Shown here piece after piece: positions 25,796 to 34,531 of a stretch of 64,000 nucleotides of DNA; the stretch's first letter is position 1, and each line of letters begins with the position of its first letter. The translations under genes and the position numbers were made by a program. This DNA is from Salinibacterium sp. TMP30 (lineage in GTDB: Bacteria; Actinomycetota; Actinomycetes; Actinomycetales; Microbacteriaceae): contig NZ_CP151642.1 of assembly GCF_038397785.1 (NCBI RefSeq), positions 1,674,001 through 1,738,000 of the forward strand. The letters are read 5' to 3'. The notes beneath the pieces were generated by a model that was not told where the DNA came from, ran no database searches, and saw only the letters and a list, made by a program, of their open reading frames with translations.

Positions 25796-27303
25796 TTCTT
25801 GCCACCTTTCGTGACGGCGGGTGCGGCCCAGCCAGCGGATTCCAAGTAAGCGGCCAGTCCGTGACGGCCACCCTCGCGGCCGTAGCCACTCTCCTTGTAG
25901 CCACCGAACGGCGACGCAGGATCGAAACGGTTGAAAGTGTTGGCCCAGATCACGCCGGCACGCAGCTTGTCAGCCACGGCGAGAATGCGCGAGCCCTTGT
26001 CGCTCCAGATGCCCGCTGAGAGCCCGTAGGGTGTGTTGTTGGCCTTGGCGATGGCTTCTGCCGGAGTGCGGAAGGTCAGCACACTCAGCACGGGGCCAAA
26101 GACCTCTTCGCGAGCAATACGGCTCGAGGTCGACACGTTCGTGAAGATCGTTGGTGCGAACCAGAATCCGGTCTCGGGCATGTCACATTTAGCGGTCCAG
26201 CGCTCGGCACCCTCGGCCTCGCCGATATTACTGAGTTCATGGATGCGATCGAGCTGAGCCTTAGAGTTGATCGCCCCAATGTCGGTGTTCTTGTCGAGCG
26301 GGTCACCCATTCGCAGGGTGGAGAGCCGCGCCTTGAGCCGGTCGACGACCTCGTCGTGAATGTTTTCCTGCACCAAAAGACGCGAACCGGCACAGCAGAC
26401 GTGACCCTGATTGAAGAAAATGCCGTCGACGATTCCCTCAATGGCCTGATCGATAGGTGCATCGTCAAAGACGATATTCGCAGCCTTTCCACCGAGTTCC
26501 AGCGTGACTTTCTTGCCTGTTCCGGCAACCGACTTAGCGATCGCACGGCCAACTCCGGTCGAACCGGTGAAGGCAACCTTGTTGACGTCGGGGTGGTTCA
26601 CGAGCGCCTGCCCTGTGTCGCCTGCGCCAGTGATGATGTTGACGACGCCCTTGGGCAGGTCAGCCTGCTGCAAGATTTCGGCAAAAATCATCGCGCTCAA
26701 CGGAGTGGTCTCGGCCGGCTTGATCACAACAGTGTTGCCCGCCGCGAGCGCCGGAGCGATCTTCCATGCCAGCATGAGGAGCGGGAAATTCCACGGGATC
26801 ACCTGAGCGGCAACGCCCAGCGACCGCGGATTCGGACCAAGGCCGGCGTAGTCGAGTTTGTCGGCCCATCCGGCGTAGTAGAAGAACCACGCAGCAACGA
26901 GAGGGATGTCGACGTCGCGGCTTTCCTTGATCGGCTTGCCATTGTCGAGGCTCTCTGCCACGGCAAGCTCGCGAGCGCGCTCTTGGACGAGGCGCGCAAT
27001 GCGGAACAGGTACTTGCCGCGATCTGCACCGGAAAGCTTTGACCAGGTGCGGTCGTATGCCCGGCGTGCGGCAACCACTGCGGTATCCACGTCGGCGCTA
27101 TTCGCATTAGAGATTGAGGCGATCTTCTTCTCGGTTGCCGGTGAAATCGTGGTGAACGCATCTCCACGCCCGTCAACAAATTCGCCATCGATGAAGAGGC
27201 CGTAGTGCTTCTTTAGGTGAAGAATCGAGGTTGATTCGGGAGCGGGCGCGTAGTCGAGAAAACTCGGTGCCTTCACGCTCAGGGCAGTGTCTTTTTCAGT
27301 CAT
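25792..27303 (-). CDS. Aldehyde dehydrogenase, catalytic subunit
   Basis: The 503-residue enzyme has VIPWNFPLLMLAWKIAPALAAGNTVVIKPAE near residue 165, FTGSTGVGRAI near 240, general-base Glu in LELGGK near 265, and catalytic Cys303 in GHVCCAGSR. It oxidises an aldehyde with NAD(P)+. Downstream of deoC it probably removes acetaldehyde from deoxyribose-5-phosphate cleavage, giving acetate. It lies 8 bases after deoC and overlaps the partner ALDH-like gene. Confidence 0.92.
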   Translation of the reverse strand: MTEKDTALSVKAPSFLDYAPAPESTSILHLKKHYGLFIDGEFVDGRGDAFTTISPATEKKIASISNANSADVDTAVVAARRAYDRTWSKLSGADRGKYLFRIARLVQERARELAVAESLDNGKPIKESRDVDIPLVAAWFFYYAGWADKLDYAGLGPNPRSLGVAAQVIPWNFPLLMLAWKIAPALAAGNTVVIKPAETTPLSAMIFAEILQQADLPKGVVNIITGAGDTGQALVNHPDVNKVAFTGSTGVGRAIAKSVAGTGKKVTLELGGKAANIVFDDAPIDQAIEGIVDGIFFNQGHVCCAGSRLLVQENIHDEVVDRLKARLSTLRMGDPLDKNTDIGAINSKAQLDRIHELSNIGEAEGAERWTAKCDMPETGFWFAPTIFTNVSTSSRIAREEVFGPVLSVLTFRTPAEAIAKANNTPYGLSAGIWSDKGSRILAVADKLRAGVIWANTFNRFDPASPFGGYKESGYGREGGRHGLAAYLESAGWAAPAVTKGGKK

Positions 27304-27311
27304 GGGGTGCC

Positions 27312-28325
27312 TTAATCGATCGTGACGTAGTCGGGGCCGGAGTAGTGGCCGGTGGTGAGCTTCTGACGCTGCATGAGAACGTCATTGAGGAGACTGGATG
27401 CCCCGAAACGGAACAGGTGCGGCTGCAGCCACTCCTCACCAACTGTTTCGGCAACAGTCACCAGATACTTGATCGCATCCTTCGAGCTGCGAATGCCGCC
27501 GGCTGGCTTCACGCCGATCTTCTCGCCGGTGAGTAGGTGCCAGTCGCGCACAACCTCAAGCATCAACAGGGTTACCGGCAGGGTGGCTGCCGGTGACACC
27601 TTTCCGGTGGAGGTCTTGATGAAGTCTCCCCCGGCCAGAATTGCCAACCACGATGCTTTGCGCACGTTGTCGTAGGTGTTCAGTTCGCCGGTCTCAAGAA
27701 TCACCTTGAGGTGGGTGTAGGTGCCGTTTTCGCGGCGGCACGCCTCTTTCACCGCGACGATTTGGTCGAAGACGACACCATACCGGCCGGAAAGGAATGC
27801 GCCACGGTCGATGACCATGTCGATTTCGTCAGCGCCGTTGGCGACGGCCTCTTTCGTGTCGGCAATCTTGATGGGCAGTGACGCGCGCCCGCTCGGGAAC
27901 GCCGTCGCCACAGCGGCAATGTTGATTCCGTTGTCTGAACCGTTCGACCAGGCTGATCCCAACGCATCTGCCGTGTACGGAACCATGTCACCGTAAACGC
28001 AGACAGCAGCAACCTGTGGGGTGCTGGCATCCGAGGGGTCGGGCAGCATGGCCTTGGCCGCCAGCGAACGTACCTTGCCAGGAGTGTCAGCGCCTTCAAG
28101 GGTGGTGAGGTCAATGAGCCTGATGATGGTGTCGAGAGCCCATGCCTTTGAGGTGGTCTTGATCGAGCGTGTGCCCAACCCTGCGGCACGCTGCTCAAGC
28201 CCGACCGCGTCGACGCCCGAGAGGCCCTCAAGGTGAAGCTTGAGAGATTTCTCGGTGAGATCTGCTCCGATGAGATTGACCGCGCGCTCAGCAGGAGCGA
28301 GCGCGATGGCCGATTCGATTGTCAT
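27312..28325 (-). CDS. deoC: Deoxyribose-phosphate aldolase
   Basis: The 337-residue class I aldolase has the Schiff-base lysine in GGDFIKTSTGKVSPAATLP near residue 230 and a second active lysine in GVKPAGGIRSSKDA near 268. It splits 2-deoxyribose-5-phosphate into glyceraldehyde-3-phosphate and acetaldehyde. It is longer than the 220-250 residue E. coli-type enzyme by an N-terminal extension, as in other actinobacterial copies. Its start overlaps the stop of the upstream regulator by four bases. Confidence 0.93.
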   Translation of the reverse strand: MTIESAIALAPAERAVNLIGADLTEKSLKLHLEGLSGVDAVGLEQRAAGLGTRSIKTTSKAWALDTIIRLIDLTTLEGADTPGKVRSLAAKAMLPDPSDASTPQVAAVCVYGDMVPYTADALGSAWSNGSDNGINIAAVATAFPSGRASLPIKIADTKEAVANGADEIDMVIDRGAFLSGRYGVVFDQIVAVKEACRRENGTYTHLKVILETGELNTYDNVRKASWLAILAGGDFIKTSTGKVSPAATLPVTLLMLEVVRDWHLLTGEKIGVKPAGGIRSSKDAIKYLVTVAETVGEEWLQPHLFRFGASSLLNDVLMQRQKLTTGHYSGPDYVTID

Positions 28326-29266
28326 GTGGTTTCCTCCAGAAGTGCGTGTGCTGTGGCCTCATCGGTAACGATGACGGAACACAACCCACTCGTAACGACG
28401 GCGCGCGCGACGTCATGCTTAGCGTCGCCTGCGACGACAAAAATTGCGTGCCCTGCTGCACGAAGCTCGTCAAGACCGAGCCCGACGGTACGTTCATCCA
28501 GAGCAGAATCGACAATCGCGCCATTGCGATCGATATAGCGCCCGACAACATCGCCCACCGCGCCCTTGGCCACAAGAGCGTCAACATCACCCTCGGTCAA
28601 ATAGCCGCTATCGACGTGAACCGAACTCGCCCCGGCAACACCAGCGCTATACAAATAGGCGGATGCCGAAGCGCCGAGGGCACGAACGCTAGCAACCGTG
28701 CGGTCACGCTCAATCGCGCGCTTCGTTTCGACCTGCTCAAGAATTGCGGGGATCGGCAGTAGCGTTGCCTGACCGTGCCCCTTCTGGGCAATCGTTACCG
28801 CAGTCTGTGCTGCGGTGCCCTGCTTGCTATTGAGACTCACCCCACCATTGATCTGCACAACCTGCACCCCAACGGTCCAGCCGGGTGCGAGCAGGCGTGC
28901 AACCTCATCGAGCGTGCGGCCCCAGCTCACACCGAGAGTGCGAGGAACGGGTCGGACTGCGGCGAGGTAGTCGGCAGCAGCTTGGGCGACGCGAGGGTTG
29001 ATCTCTTCGCTCTCGGTGGGAAGCGGAACGACGACTGCATCTTTGAGACCGAAACGGTCTCGGAGCTGACGTTCGACATCTAATCGCCTGGCGCGAGGGT
29101 GCACGATCTCGATTCGCACAATTCCGACTTCGCGGGCGCGCGTGAGGAGTCGACCCACTTTCCACCGGGTGATACCGAGGAGCGCGCCGACTTCATCTTG
29201 AGTCTTGTTCTCTTCGTAGTACAGCTCGGCAACGCGCACGGCCAAGAGTTCGGTTGATTCGTCCAC
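28322..29266 (-). CDS. SorC/DeoR-type sugar-binding transcriptional regulator
   Basis: Residues 1-60 hold a helix-turn-helix (KTQDEVGALLGITRWKVGRLL), and 65-314 form the SorC sugar-phosphate binding domain (PRTLGVSWGRTLDEVARLL; QVVQINGGVSLNSKQG). The B. subtilis homologue DeoR represses the deoxyribose operon until deoxyribose-5-phosphate binds. As first gene of the deoC operon it would regulate itself, and the palindromes just upstream are likely operators. Confidence 0.88.
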   Translation of the reverse strand: MDESTELLAVRVAELYYEENKTQDEVGALLGITRWKVGRLLTRAREVGIVRIEIVHPRARRLDVERQLRDRFGLKDAVVVPLPTESEEINPRVAQAAADYLAAVRPVPRTLGVSWGRTLDEVARLLAPGWTVGVQVVQINGGVSLNSKQGTAAQTAVTIAQKGHGQATLLPIPAILEQVETKRAIERDRTVASVRALGASASAYLYSAGVAGASSVHVDSGYLTEGDVDALVAKGAVGDVVGRYIDRNGAIVDSALDERTVGLGLDELRAAGHAIFVVAGDAKHDVARAVVTSGLCSVIVTDEATAHALLEETT

Positions 29267-29303
29267 TGCTGCCTCCTACCTCAACGATAGAGCTACCGCA
29301 CTC

Positions 29304-29322
29304 GCTGCACAACATATGCAGC
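29304..29322. promoter_or_regulatory. Palindrome upstream of the deo operon (1)
   Basis: GCTGCA (29304-29309) and TGCAGC (29317-29322) pair across 7 bases, 38 bases before the regulator start at 29266. Confidence 0.4.
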
Positions 29323-29326
29323 AGCA

Positions 29327-29344
29327 TCTGCTCAGATGAGCAGA
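29327..29344. promoter_or_regulatory. Palindrome upstream of the deo operon (2)
   Basis: TCTGCTC-AGAT-GAGCAGA is a perfect 18-base palindrome with 7-bp arms. It shares the TGC core with the palindrome at 29304 and lies between the divergent regulator and ROK genes. It is the best operator candidate for the SorC-type regulator. Confidence 0.5.
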
Positions 29345-29455
29345 CGCGCACGACTAGTGACGCGCACTTGCGCAGCCAACACCCTCAACCTGAAAATCAC
29401 ACGAACGAAACCCTTTGCACGGAGAGCACCCCCGCAACCCAATAAGGTGGATCCC

Positions 29456-30418
29456 GTGACCACCACCACATCAAATCTTTATGCCCTCGCCATCGACATC
29501 GGCGGAACCAAAGTTGAGGCCGCGCTCGTTGACCCAAACGGTGTTGTTTTCGCGTCAAGTCGCTTCCGCGCCCCCACTGGCCGCTCCTCCTCGAGCGAAC
29601 AACTCGCGGAGAGCGTGCGCACCGTTATTCGCCAGTCAGCCGCAGCGTTGCCGGATGGGGCGAAACTACTCGGCGTCGGCATCGGCAGTGCCGGCCCCAT
29701 CTCTGTTTCTCGCGGCGAAGTCTCTCCACTGAATCTGCCCGCGTGGCGTGATTACGGCGTGCGGGCTCTCGTCGAGGACGAACTGCCGGGACTCACTGTC
29801 GCGCTGCGCGGCGACGGCAACTGCATCGCGCTCGCGGAGCACTGGATCGGTGCAGCTCAGGGAGTGAAGTATTTCATGGGGATGGTTGTTTCGACCGGTG
29901 TCGGCGGCGGGCTCATCCTCGACAACCGGCTCATCGATGGCCCGACCGGAAACGGTGGCCACTTCGGTCATGTTGAAGTCGGCGGAGAAGATGTCGCCTG
30001 TGGCTGCGGCGGAACAGGCTGCGTCGAAGCCGTCGCTTCCGGACCGAAAACAGTCGAATGGGCGCAAGCTCACGGCTGGTCCGGAACCACGGGAGAAGAA
30101 CTGGCAGCAGACTATGCCGCCGGAAACGACATCGCCGTGAAAGCTGTGCGGCGCTCGGCTCGTGCTGTCGGGCACGGAATCGCGTCCGCAACAGCGCTCG
30201 TAGACCTTGAACTCGTCGCTATTGGCGGCGGCTTCTCTCACGTCTCCGATGACTACATCAACCTCGTGGCCGAAGCCATCACCGATCGAGTGCCCTTCCC
30301 CTTTATTACGAAGGTTCGCGTAGTGGCATCCGCTCTTTCCAGCGACGGCCCGCTGATCGGAGCTGCTGCCCTAGTGCACCACCCTGAACGACTGAGCAAC
30401 TCAGCCCTCGCGAACTAG
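29456..30418 (+). CDS. ROK-family sugar kinase
   Basis: I use GTG 29456, since AAGGTGG stands five bases upstream; the longer frame to 29336 runs through the operator palindrome and a basic, low-complexity stretch. The 320-residue protein has ALAIDIGGTKVEAALVD at 10-26 (phosphate 1 motif), GHVEVGGEDVACGCGGTGCVEAVASG near 165-190 with the zinc-binding Cys cluster, and a C-terminal ADENOSINE-type loop. ROK kinases phosphorylate glucose, N-acetylmannosamine or related sugars. The substrate is not set by the sequence. It may share regulation with the divergent deoC operon. Confidence 0.88.
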   Translation: MTTTTSNLYALAIDIGGTKVEAALVDPNGVVFASSRFRAPTGRSSSSEQLAESVRTVIRQSAAALPDGAKLLGVGIGSAGPISVSRGEVSPLNLPAWRDYGVRALVEDELPGLTVALRGDGNCIALAEHWIGAAQGVKYFMGMVVSTGVGGGLILDNRLIDGPTGNGGHFGHVEVGGEDVACGCGGTGCVEAVASGPKTVEWAQAHGWSGTTGEELAADYAAGNDIAVKAVRRSARAVGHGIASATALVDLELVAIGGGFSHVSDDYINLVAEAITDRVPFPFITKVRVVASALSSDGPLIGAAALVHHPERLSNSALAN

Positions 30419-31666
30419 TTAGTTTTCGAACTCGGCGGTGGAAATCTCCAGTTCATCTTCAACGAAGCTTGGACGGCTGAGCATGACGGCACTCACGAGT
30501 GCCAGAAGGCTCGTGAAGAGCAGAAACATCAATGGCCAGACCCATCCGCCCGTCAGCTCTCGCACGAGCGCGACGGCGAAAGGACCGAGTGCTGCAACCG
30601 AGTATGCGACGCTCTGAACAAATCCACTGAGAGCGGCTGAACCTTCGTGGCTACGTGTTCGCAGATTGATGAGCACAAGGCACAGCGGGAACAGAATCGT
30701 CCCTATGCCGGCGAGTGCCACCCAGAGCCACGTGACAGCCGTTGGAGCAAATGCCAGCCCTAGGTAACCGAACGCACCAGCCAACACTCCCGCGAACATC
30801 ACGAGTCCTATATTGGAAATTCGACTGGCAAGGACGGGACTCAGAATGCCCAGCGGGATACCGATGAGGCCAAAGAGCGACAGCATAGCTCCGGCTTCAA
30901 TGGGGGTAAAGCGAGCCGATTCGACGAGGATCTCCGGAAGCCACGCAAAGAAAGAATAGAAGCCGATCGACGAGACGCCAAAAGCGAGCGTAATCGCCCA
31001 GGCTGTCTTCGAACGCGCCATCGACCACACCGAGATGCTGCTCGAGATGGGCAGCAGGGCTTCGTCGTTCGCTGCGGTGCGACGCGCATGACGCGCTCGC
31101 ACCCAGAGCACCAACCAGGGAATAAGTGCAGTGAGCGCCAGCAGAGCCCATACCGCAACCGACACACGCCATCCAGCCGCCGCCGCTATCGGCGCCGCAA
31201 AAAAGGCGGGGATCGCAGCACCCAGCGAGATGAGCATCACATACCCGCCGGTAACCGTGCCCAAGCGATCAGGGAAGTACTTCTTCACGGCAGGAGGGAG
31301 GAGTACGTTGCCGATTCCCATTCCAACCAACGCAATGATGCTGCCGAGCGCCAGTATGACGTAGTTGTCGCTGACAGCACGCAGGCTTGATCCAGCGACC
31401 ATTGCCGCCGCGGCAATCAGTAAGCTCGCGTCAAGACCGCGAGCTCGAGCAATAGCCGGCGCAGTGATGCCGGCAAGGGCAAAGGCGATCGGAGGCAGCA
31501 TCCCGAGCACTCCGAGCCCGAGGCTACTTATCGGAATATCGTTCTCGATTACTCCAAGAATGGGAGAAATTGCCGCAACCGCGGTGCGCACATTGAGGGC
31601 GATAAGGAGGATGCCCAAGAGTGCGAGGGTTCGCCCTCTCCAGAGAGTGCGCGTGCTTGTAGTCAT
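30419..31666 (-). CDS. MFS transporter, CynX/NimT family
   Basis: The 415-residue protein has about twelve hydrophobic segments and the CynX/NimT opening LIALNVRTAVAAISPIL, in which the Arg is typical. The family includes putative cyanate and 2-nitroimidazole transporters; most members have no proven substrate. The gene ends on the base next to the end of the ROK gene, tail to tail. ATG 31666 follows TAGACT by seven bases. Confidence 0.85.
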   Translation of the reverse strand: MTTSTRTLWRGRTLALLGILLIALNVRTAVAAISPILGVIENDIPISSLGLGVLGMLPPIAFALAGITAPAIARARGLDASLLIAAAAMVAGSSLRAVSDNYVILALGSIIALVGMGIGNVLLPPAVKKYFPDRLGTVTGGYVMLISLGAAIPAFFAAPIAAAAGWRVSVAVWALLALTALIPWLVLWVRARHARRTAANDEALLPISSSISVWSMARSKTAWAITLAFGVSSIGFYSFFAWLPEILVESARFTPIEAGAMLSLFGLIGIPLGILSPVLASRISNIGLVMFAGVLAGAFGYLGLAFAPTAVTWLWVALAGIGTILFPLCLVLINLRTRSHEGSAALSGFVQSVAYSVAALGPFAVALVRELTGGWVWPLMFLLFTSLLALVSAVMLSRPSFVEDELEISTAEFEN

Positions 31667-31673
31667 TCGAACA

Positions 31674-31679
31674 AGTCTA
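31674..31679 (-). promoter_or_regulatory. -10 element for MFS gene
   Basis: Minus-strand TAGACT, seven bases, then ATG 31666. Confidence 0.5.
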
Positions 31680-31702
31680 GGTGCCGCTCAACCCTCACGA
31701 CG

Positions 31703-32659
31703 CTACTTCTGGGGCATCACTTTCGCCGGCACACCCAAGATCTCTCTTACTGCCAGTTCATCGAGACACATCTGCTCGACAAGGGCATCGATTGTTGAAA
31801 ACTTGACCATTCCGCGAACGTACTCAACGAACTCTATTTCGACGCGCTTGCCGTAGATGTCGAAATCTTGGTCGAGAGCGTGAGCTTCGACCTGCTTTTC
31901 GGCCACCCCCTGGAAGGTGGGATTGTTGCCAATCGAGACAGCCGCCGCAAATGGCGTTCCGTCGATTACTAGCCACGCGGCGTACACACCGTCCGCAGGA
32001 ATAAATCCTTCAGAGTTCGGCTCGAGGTTTGCCGTCGGGTATCCCAGCTCTCGACCGCGCTGCTGCCCGAGCACCACGATGCCACGCACAGCATGAAGCG
32101 CGGTAAGAATTCGGCCAGCCTCAGCAACGTGCCCGTCAGTCAGCAACTCTCGCACGAAGGTCGACGAAATACGACGGCCACCCTCGAGTTCAATGTCATC
32201 AACAACGACGACGTCAAAACCGTGGCTCTCGCCCAGCGAACGCAGCAGTTTGACGTCGCCAGCGCCCTTCGCGCCAAACCGAAAGTCAGCACCAACAAGA
32301 ATGACGTGAGTCTCCAACGCGCCAGCCAGGACTGTTGTGACAAAATCTTCAGCGCTGACATCGCTCAACGCTCGGTCAAAAGTGAGCATGAGAGTTGCAT
32401 CAACGCCGGTAGACCCTAGCCGCTCCAGCTTCTGCTGCTTGCTCAGCAGCGGTTGCGGGCAGGCCTCAGGGTTCAACAAGCTCATCGGGTTGCGATCGAA
32501 AGTCACCACGACCGAACGCAACCCCCGTTCGGCAGCAATCTGCTGAAGTTGCGCAAGCACCGCACGGTGGCCACCGTGCACGCCATCGAACTTGCCGATC
32601 GTCACAGCAACGGGACCAAAGTCCTCCGGCACGGCGTCGACTGATTCGAACAAATCCAT
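31703..32659 (-). CDS. ribF: Bifunctional riboflavin kinase / FAD synthetase
   Basis: I start at ATG 32659, which has CAGGAGA about ten bases upstream; a longer frame runs back into the neighbouring gene. The 318-residue enzyme has the nucleotidyltransferase motif GKFDGVHGGHR at 22-32, then ISSTFVRELLTDGHV near 160, and the riboflavin kinase domain with RGRELGYPTANL near 190 and DGVYAAWLVI near 212. It makes FMN and FAD from riboflavin. It belongs to the truB-ribF segment but two small membrane protein genes separate it from truB. Confidence 0.95.
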   Translation of the reverse strand: MDLFESVDAVPEDFGPVAVTIGKFDGVHGGHRAVLAQLQQIAAERGLRSVVVTFDRNPMSLLNPEACPQPLLSKQQKLERLGSTGVDATLMLTFDRALSDVSAEDFVTTVLAGALETHVILVGADFRFGAKGAGDVKLLRSLGESHGFDVVVVDDIELEGGRRISSTFVRELLTDGHVAEAGRILTALHAVRGIVVLGQQRGRELGYPTANLEPNSEGFIPADGVYAAWLVIDGTPFAAAVSIGNNPTFQGVAEKQVEAHALDQDFDIYGKRVEIEFVEYVRGMVKFSTIDALVEQMCLDELAVREILGVPAKVMPQK

Positions 32660-32660
32660 G

Positions 32661-33074
32661 TCAGCGATTCTCCTGAGAATTGCGCACCCGATACAGCCAG
32701 AGCAAACCGAGAATTGGAAGCACGAGAGGCACGAACAGGTAGCCTGCCCCGAACGATGACCACACCGTGTCGGAGGGGAACAGAACAGCATCAACAAGGC
32801 TCAGCGTGCCAATCGTCAGTACACCGACGAGCTCGAAAATGATCGCCACTACGGCGACCCTAAACCAGAGCGCACCGGTGCGGACGAGAGCGACCGTTGC
32901 CACAATGTAAACAACGCCTGCGAGCCCCGACAGCAGATAGGCGACCGGTGCTTCATCGAACTTCGTCGCGATCTGAAAGAGTGACCGAGCGGTAGCACCC
33001 AGTGCCATCACCGCGTACACGGCGATCAGCACACGGCCAATCCCCGTTGAGGTAGAAGAATCCTTGCTAGTCAT
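32661..33074 (-). CDS. Small four-helix membrane protein, unknown
   Basis: The 137-residue protein has four hydrophobic segments with a short polar N-terminus and an RVRNSQENR tail. It ends one base before the ribF start region, so the two are likely co-transcribed. ATG 33074 follows TAAAGT by seven bases. I do not recognise a family; similar genes near ribF occur in relatives, but that is recollection. Confidence 0.65.
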   Translation of the reverse strand: MTSKDSSTSTGIGRVLIAVYAVMALGATARSLFQIATKFDEAPVAYLLSGLAGVVYIVATVALVRTGALWFRVAVVAIIFELVGVLTIGTLSLVDAVLFPSDTVWSSFGAGYLFVPLVLPILGLLWLYRVRNSQENR

Positions 33075-33081
33075 CGCATCA

Positions 33082-33087
33082 ACTTTA
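33082..33087 (-). promoter_or_regulatory. -10 element for gene at 33074
   Basis: Minus-strand TAAAGT, seven bases, then ATG 33074. Confidence 0.45.
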
Positions 33088-33098
33088 GGCGCTCTGGG

Positions 33099-33479
33099 CT
33101 AGGCCAACTGCACAAACCAGATTTGACTCATCCGATACACCATCACCGCGATTGACAGGCAAGCCACCCCCAGTACAACACTGCTCCAGCGATTGCGTTC
33201 GATGAGCCCCCACATGACCGCTGCGGGCGGAATCAGGATGGCCGACACCAGATAAATCCAAAACTCTAAGCCACTACCGGTCGCGACATTGCCAAACGCT
33301 GGCGCAATAATTGCCATCACCAGTTGGACCACAAGCAAAGCCTCAACGAGCAGGGTGGCTCCTAGCGTGTAGTCGTTCGGTTTCACCCCCGCAAAGCCAA
33401 CAACTATCGCCGCCGTTCCAGCAAGCACCGCAATGACAATCTGTGCCCACACAAACCACTCAACCATCGCTCGGCTCAC
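33099..33479 (-). CDS. Small four-helix membrane protein, unknown
   Basis: The 126-residue protein has four hydrophobic segments and ends WFVQLA. Its start lies 20 bases inside the 3' end of truB on the same strand, so translation is probably coupled to truB. No family recognised. Confidence 0.65.
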   Translation of the reverse strand: MSRAMVEWFVWAQIVIAVLAGTAAIVVGFAGVKPNDYTLGATLLVEALLVVQLVMAIIAPAFGNVATGSGLEFWIYLVSAILIPPAAVMWGLIERNRWSSVVLGVACLSIAVMVYRMSQIWFVQLA

Positions 33480-34395
33480 CTTCCTGCGAGACTGCTACCG
33501 CATCTGCGGGAAAATTAGACAGGATGCGAGTGCGCCCGTCGACGACTTCGGCGAGGCCAATGAGGCGACCAGAAGGGTTAACAACCGCAATGGGGCCCGT
33601 GCCCACATCGCCAAGCGGAATCTGCCTACCTCGCGACAATTCGAACGATAGCTGGTCATCGAGTTCAACGCTTTCGAATAGCGTGCCTGCGACCTGTGCC
33701 GGAGCAATGAGGCACGCCTCAAGGTCATCGCCGAGCGTGCTAGCTGTCTCGACGGTGAACGGGCCGACCTTGGTGCGGCGCAATACCGTAAGGTGGCCGC
33801 CAACTCCCAACGCGTCACCCACGTCGCGGGCAAGAGCCCGGATGTAGGTACCCGAGGAACAATCCACGCGAACCTTGACGTCGATGAACTCGTTTCGCTC
33901 AATCTCGAGCACGTCGAATGCTGACACCGTCACGGCACGCTCTGCGAGCACTACCTCCTCGCCCGAACGAGCCAGGGTGTACGCCCGCTTGCCATCGACT
34001 TTGATGGCGCTGACGGAGCTTGGGCGCTGCATGATGGGGCCCGTGAACTTCGCTACCGCCGCGGAGATCGCATCATCCGTTATTGCGGCAAGGGCGGCAG
34101 CAGCAGCAGGGGTCGAAAGTTCACCCTCGGCATCATCGGTGTTTGATGACGCACCCAGCCGAATCGTGGCCGTGTACTGCTTGTCGAGACCAACCAGATA
34201 GGTCAGAAGCCGGGTCGCGTTGTTCGCACCCAGCACGAGGAGGCCTGTCGCCATCGGGTCAAGGGTTCCCGCATGGCCAATTTTGCGGGTGCCAACGGAT
34301 GCCCGAGCCCGGGCGATCACGCCGTGACTGGTGATTCCTTGTGGTTTATCAATGAACAGGATTCCGCTGGCAGGGTTACGCGGGGGCTTAGCCAT
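33460..34395 (-). CDS. truB: tRNA pseudouridine(55) synthase
   Basis: The start is ATG 34395, with GGGGAGG seven bases upstream; a GTG six codons earlier overlaps that site. The 311-residue enzyme has catalytic Asp46 in GHAGTLDPMATGLL, the opening GILFIDKPQGITSH, and the KVGPF-type PUA-proximal end. It makes pseudouridine 55 in the T-loop of tRNAs. It is separated from rbfA by the panE-mutY pair on the opposite strand. Confidence 0.95.
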   Translation of the reverse strand: MAKPPRNPASGILFIDKPQGITSHGVIARARASVGTRKIGHAGTLDPMATGLLVLGANNATRLLTYLVGLDKQYTATIRLGASSNTDDAEGELSTPAAAAALAAITDDAISAAVAKFTGPIMQRPSSVSAIKVDGKRAYTLARSGEEVVLAERAVTVSAFDVLEIERNEFIDVKVRVDCSSGTYIRALARDVGDALGVGGHLTVLRRTKVGPFTVETASTLGDDLEACLIAPAQVAGTLFESVELDDQLSFELSRGRQIPLGDVGTGPIAVVNPSGRLIGLAEVVDGRTRILSNFPADAVAVSQEGEPSDG

Positions 34396-34519
34396 GACCG
34401 CACCTCCCCACACCGGCGGCCTCGGATGGGCAGCGCAACAACATTAGCCAATTCTCTCGCACCTCGCCGACGTATCGACACCGCCGGCTACTCCCCAGAG
34501 GATTGTCCCACGGTGCCCG

Positions 34520-34525
34520 TAGACT
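34520..34525 (+). promoter_or_regulatory. -10 element for leaderless panE-like gene
   Basis: TAGACT, six bases (TCGGCT), then ATG 34532. Confidence 0.6.
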
Positions 34526-34531
34526 TCGGCT

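Noticed and set aside
26239-27042. 267-residue frame antisense to the aldehyde dehydrogenase
   Set aside because: The sense frame is a complete ALDH with all motifs; the antisense frame has no recognisable domain or start signal.
29336-29455. N-terminal 40-residue extension of the ROK kinase
   Set aside because: The extension overlaps the palindrome, is basic and unlike ROK N-termini, and GTG 29456 has a good ribosome binding site.
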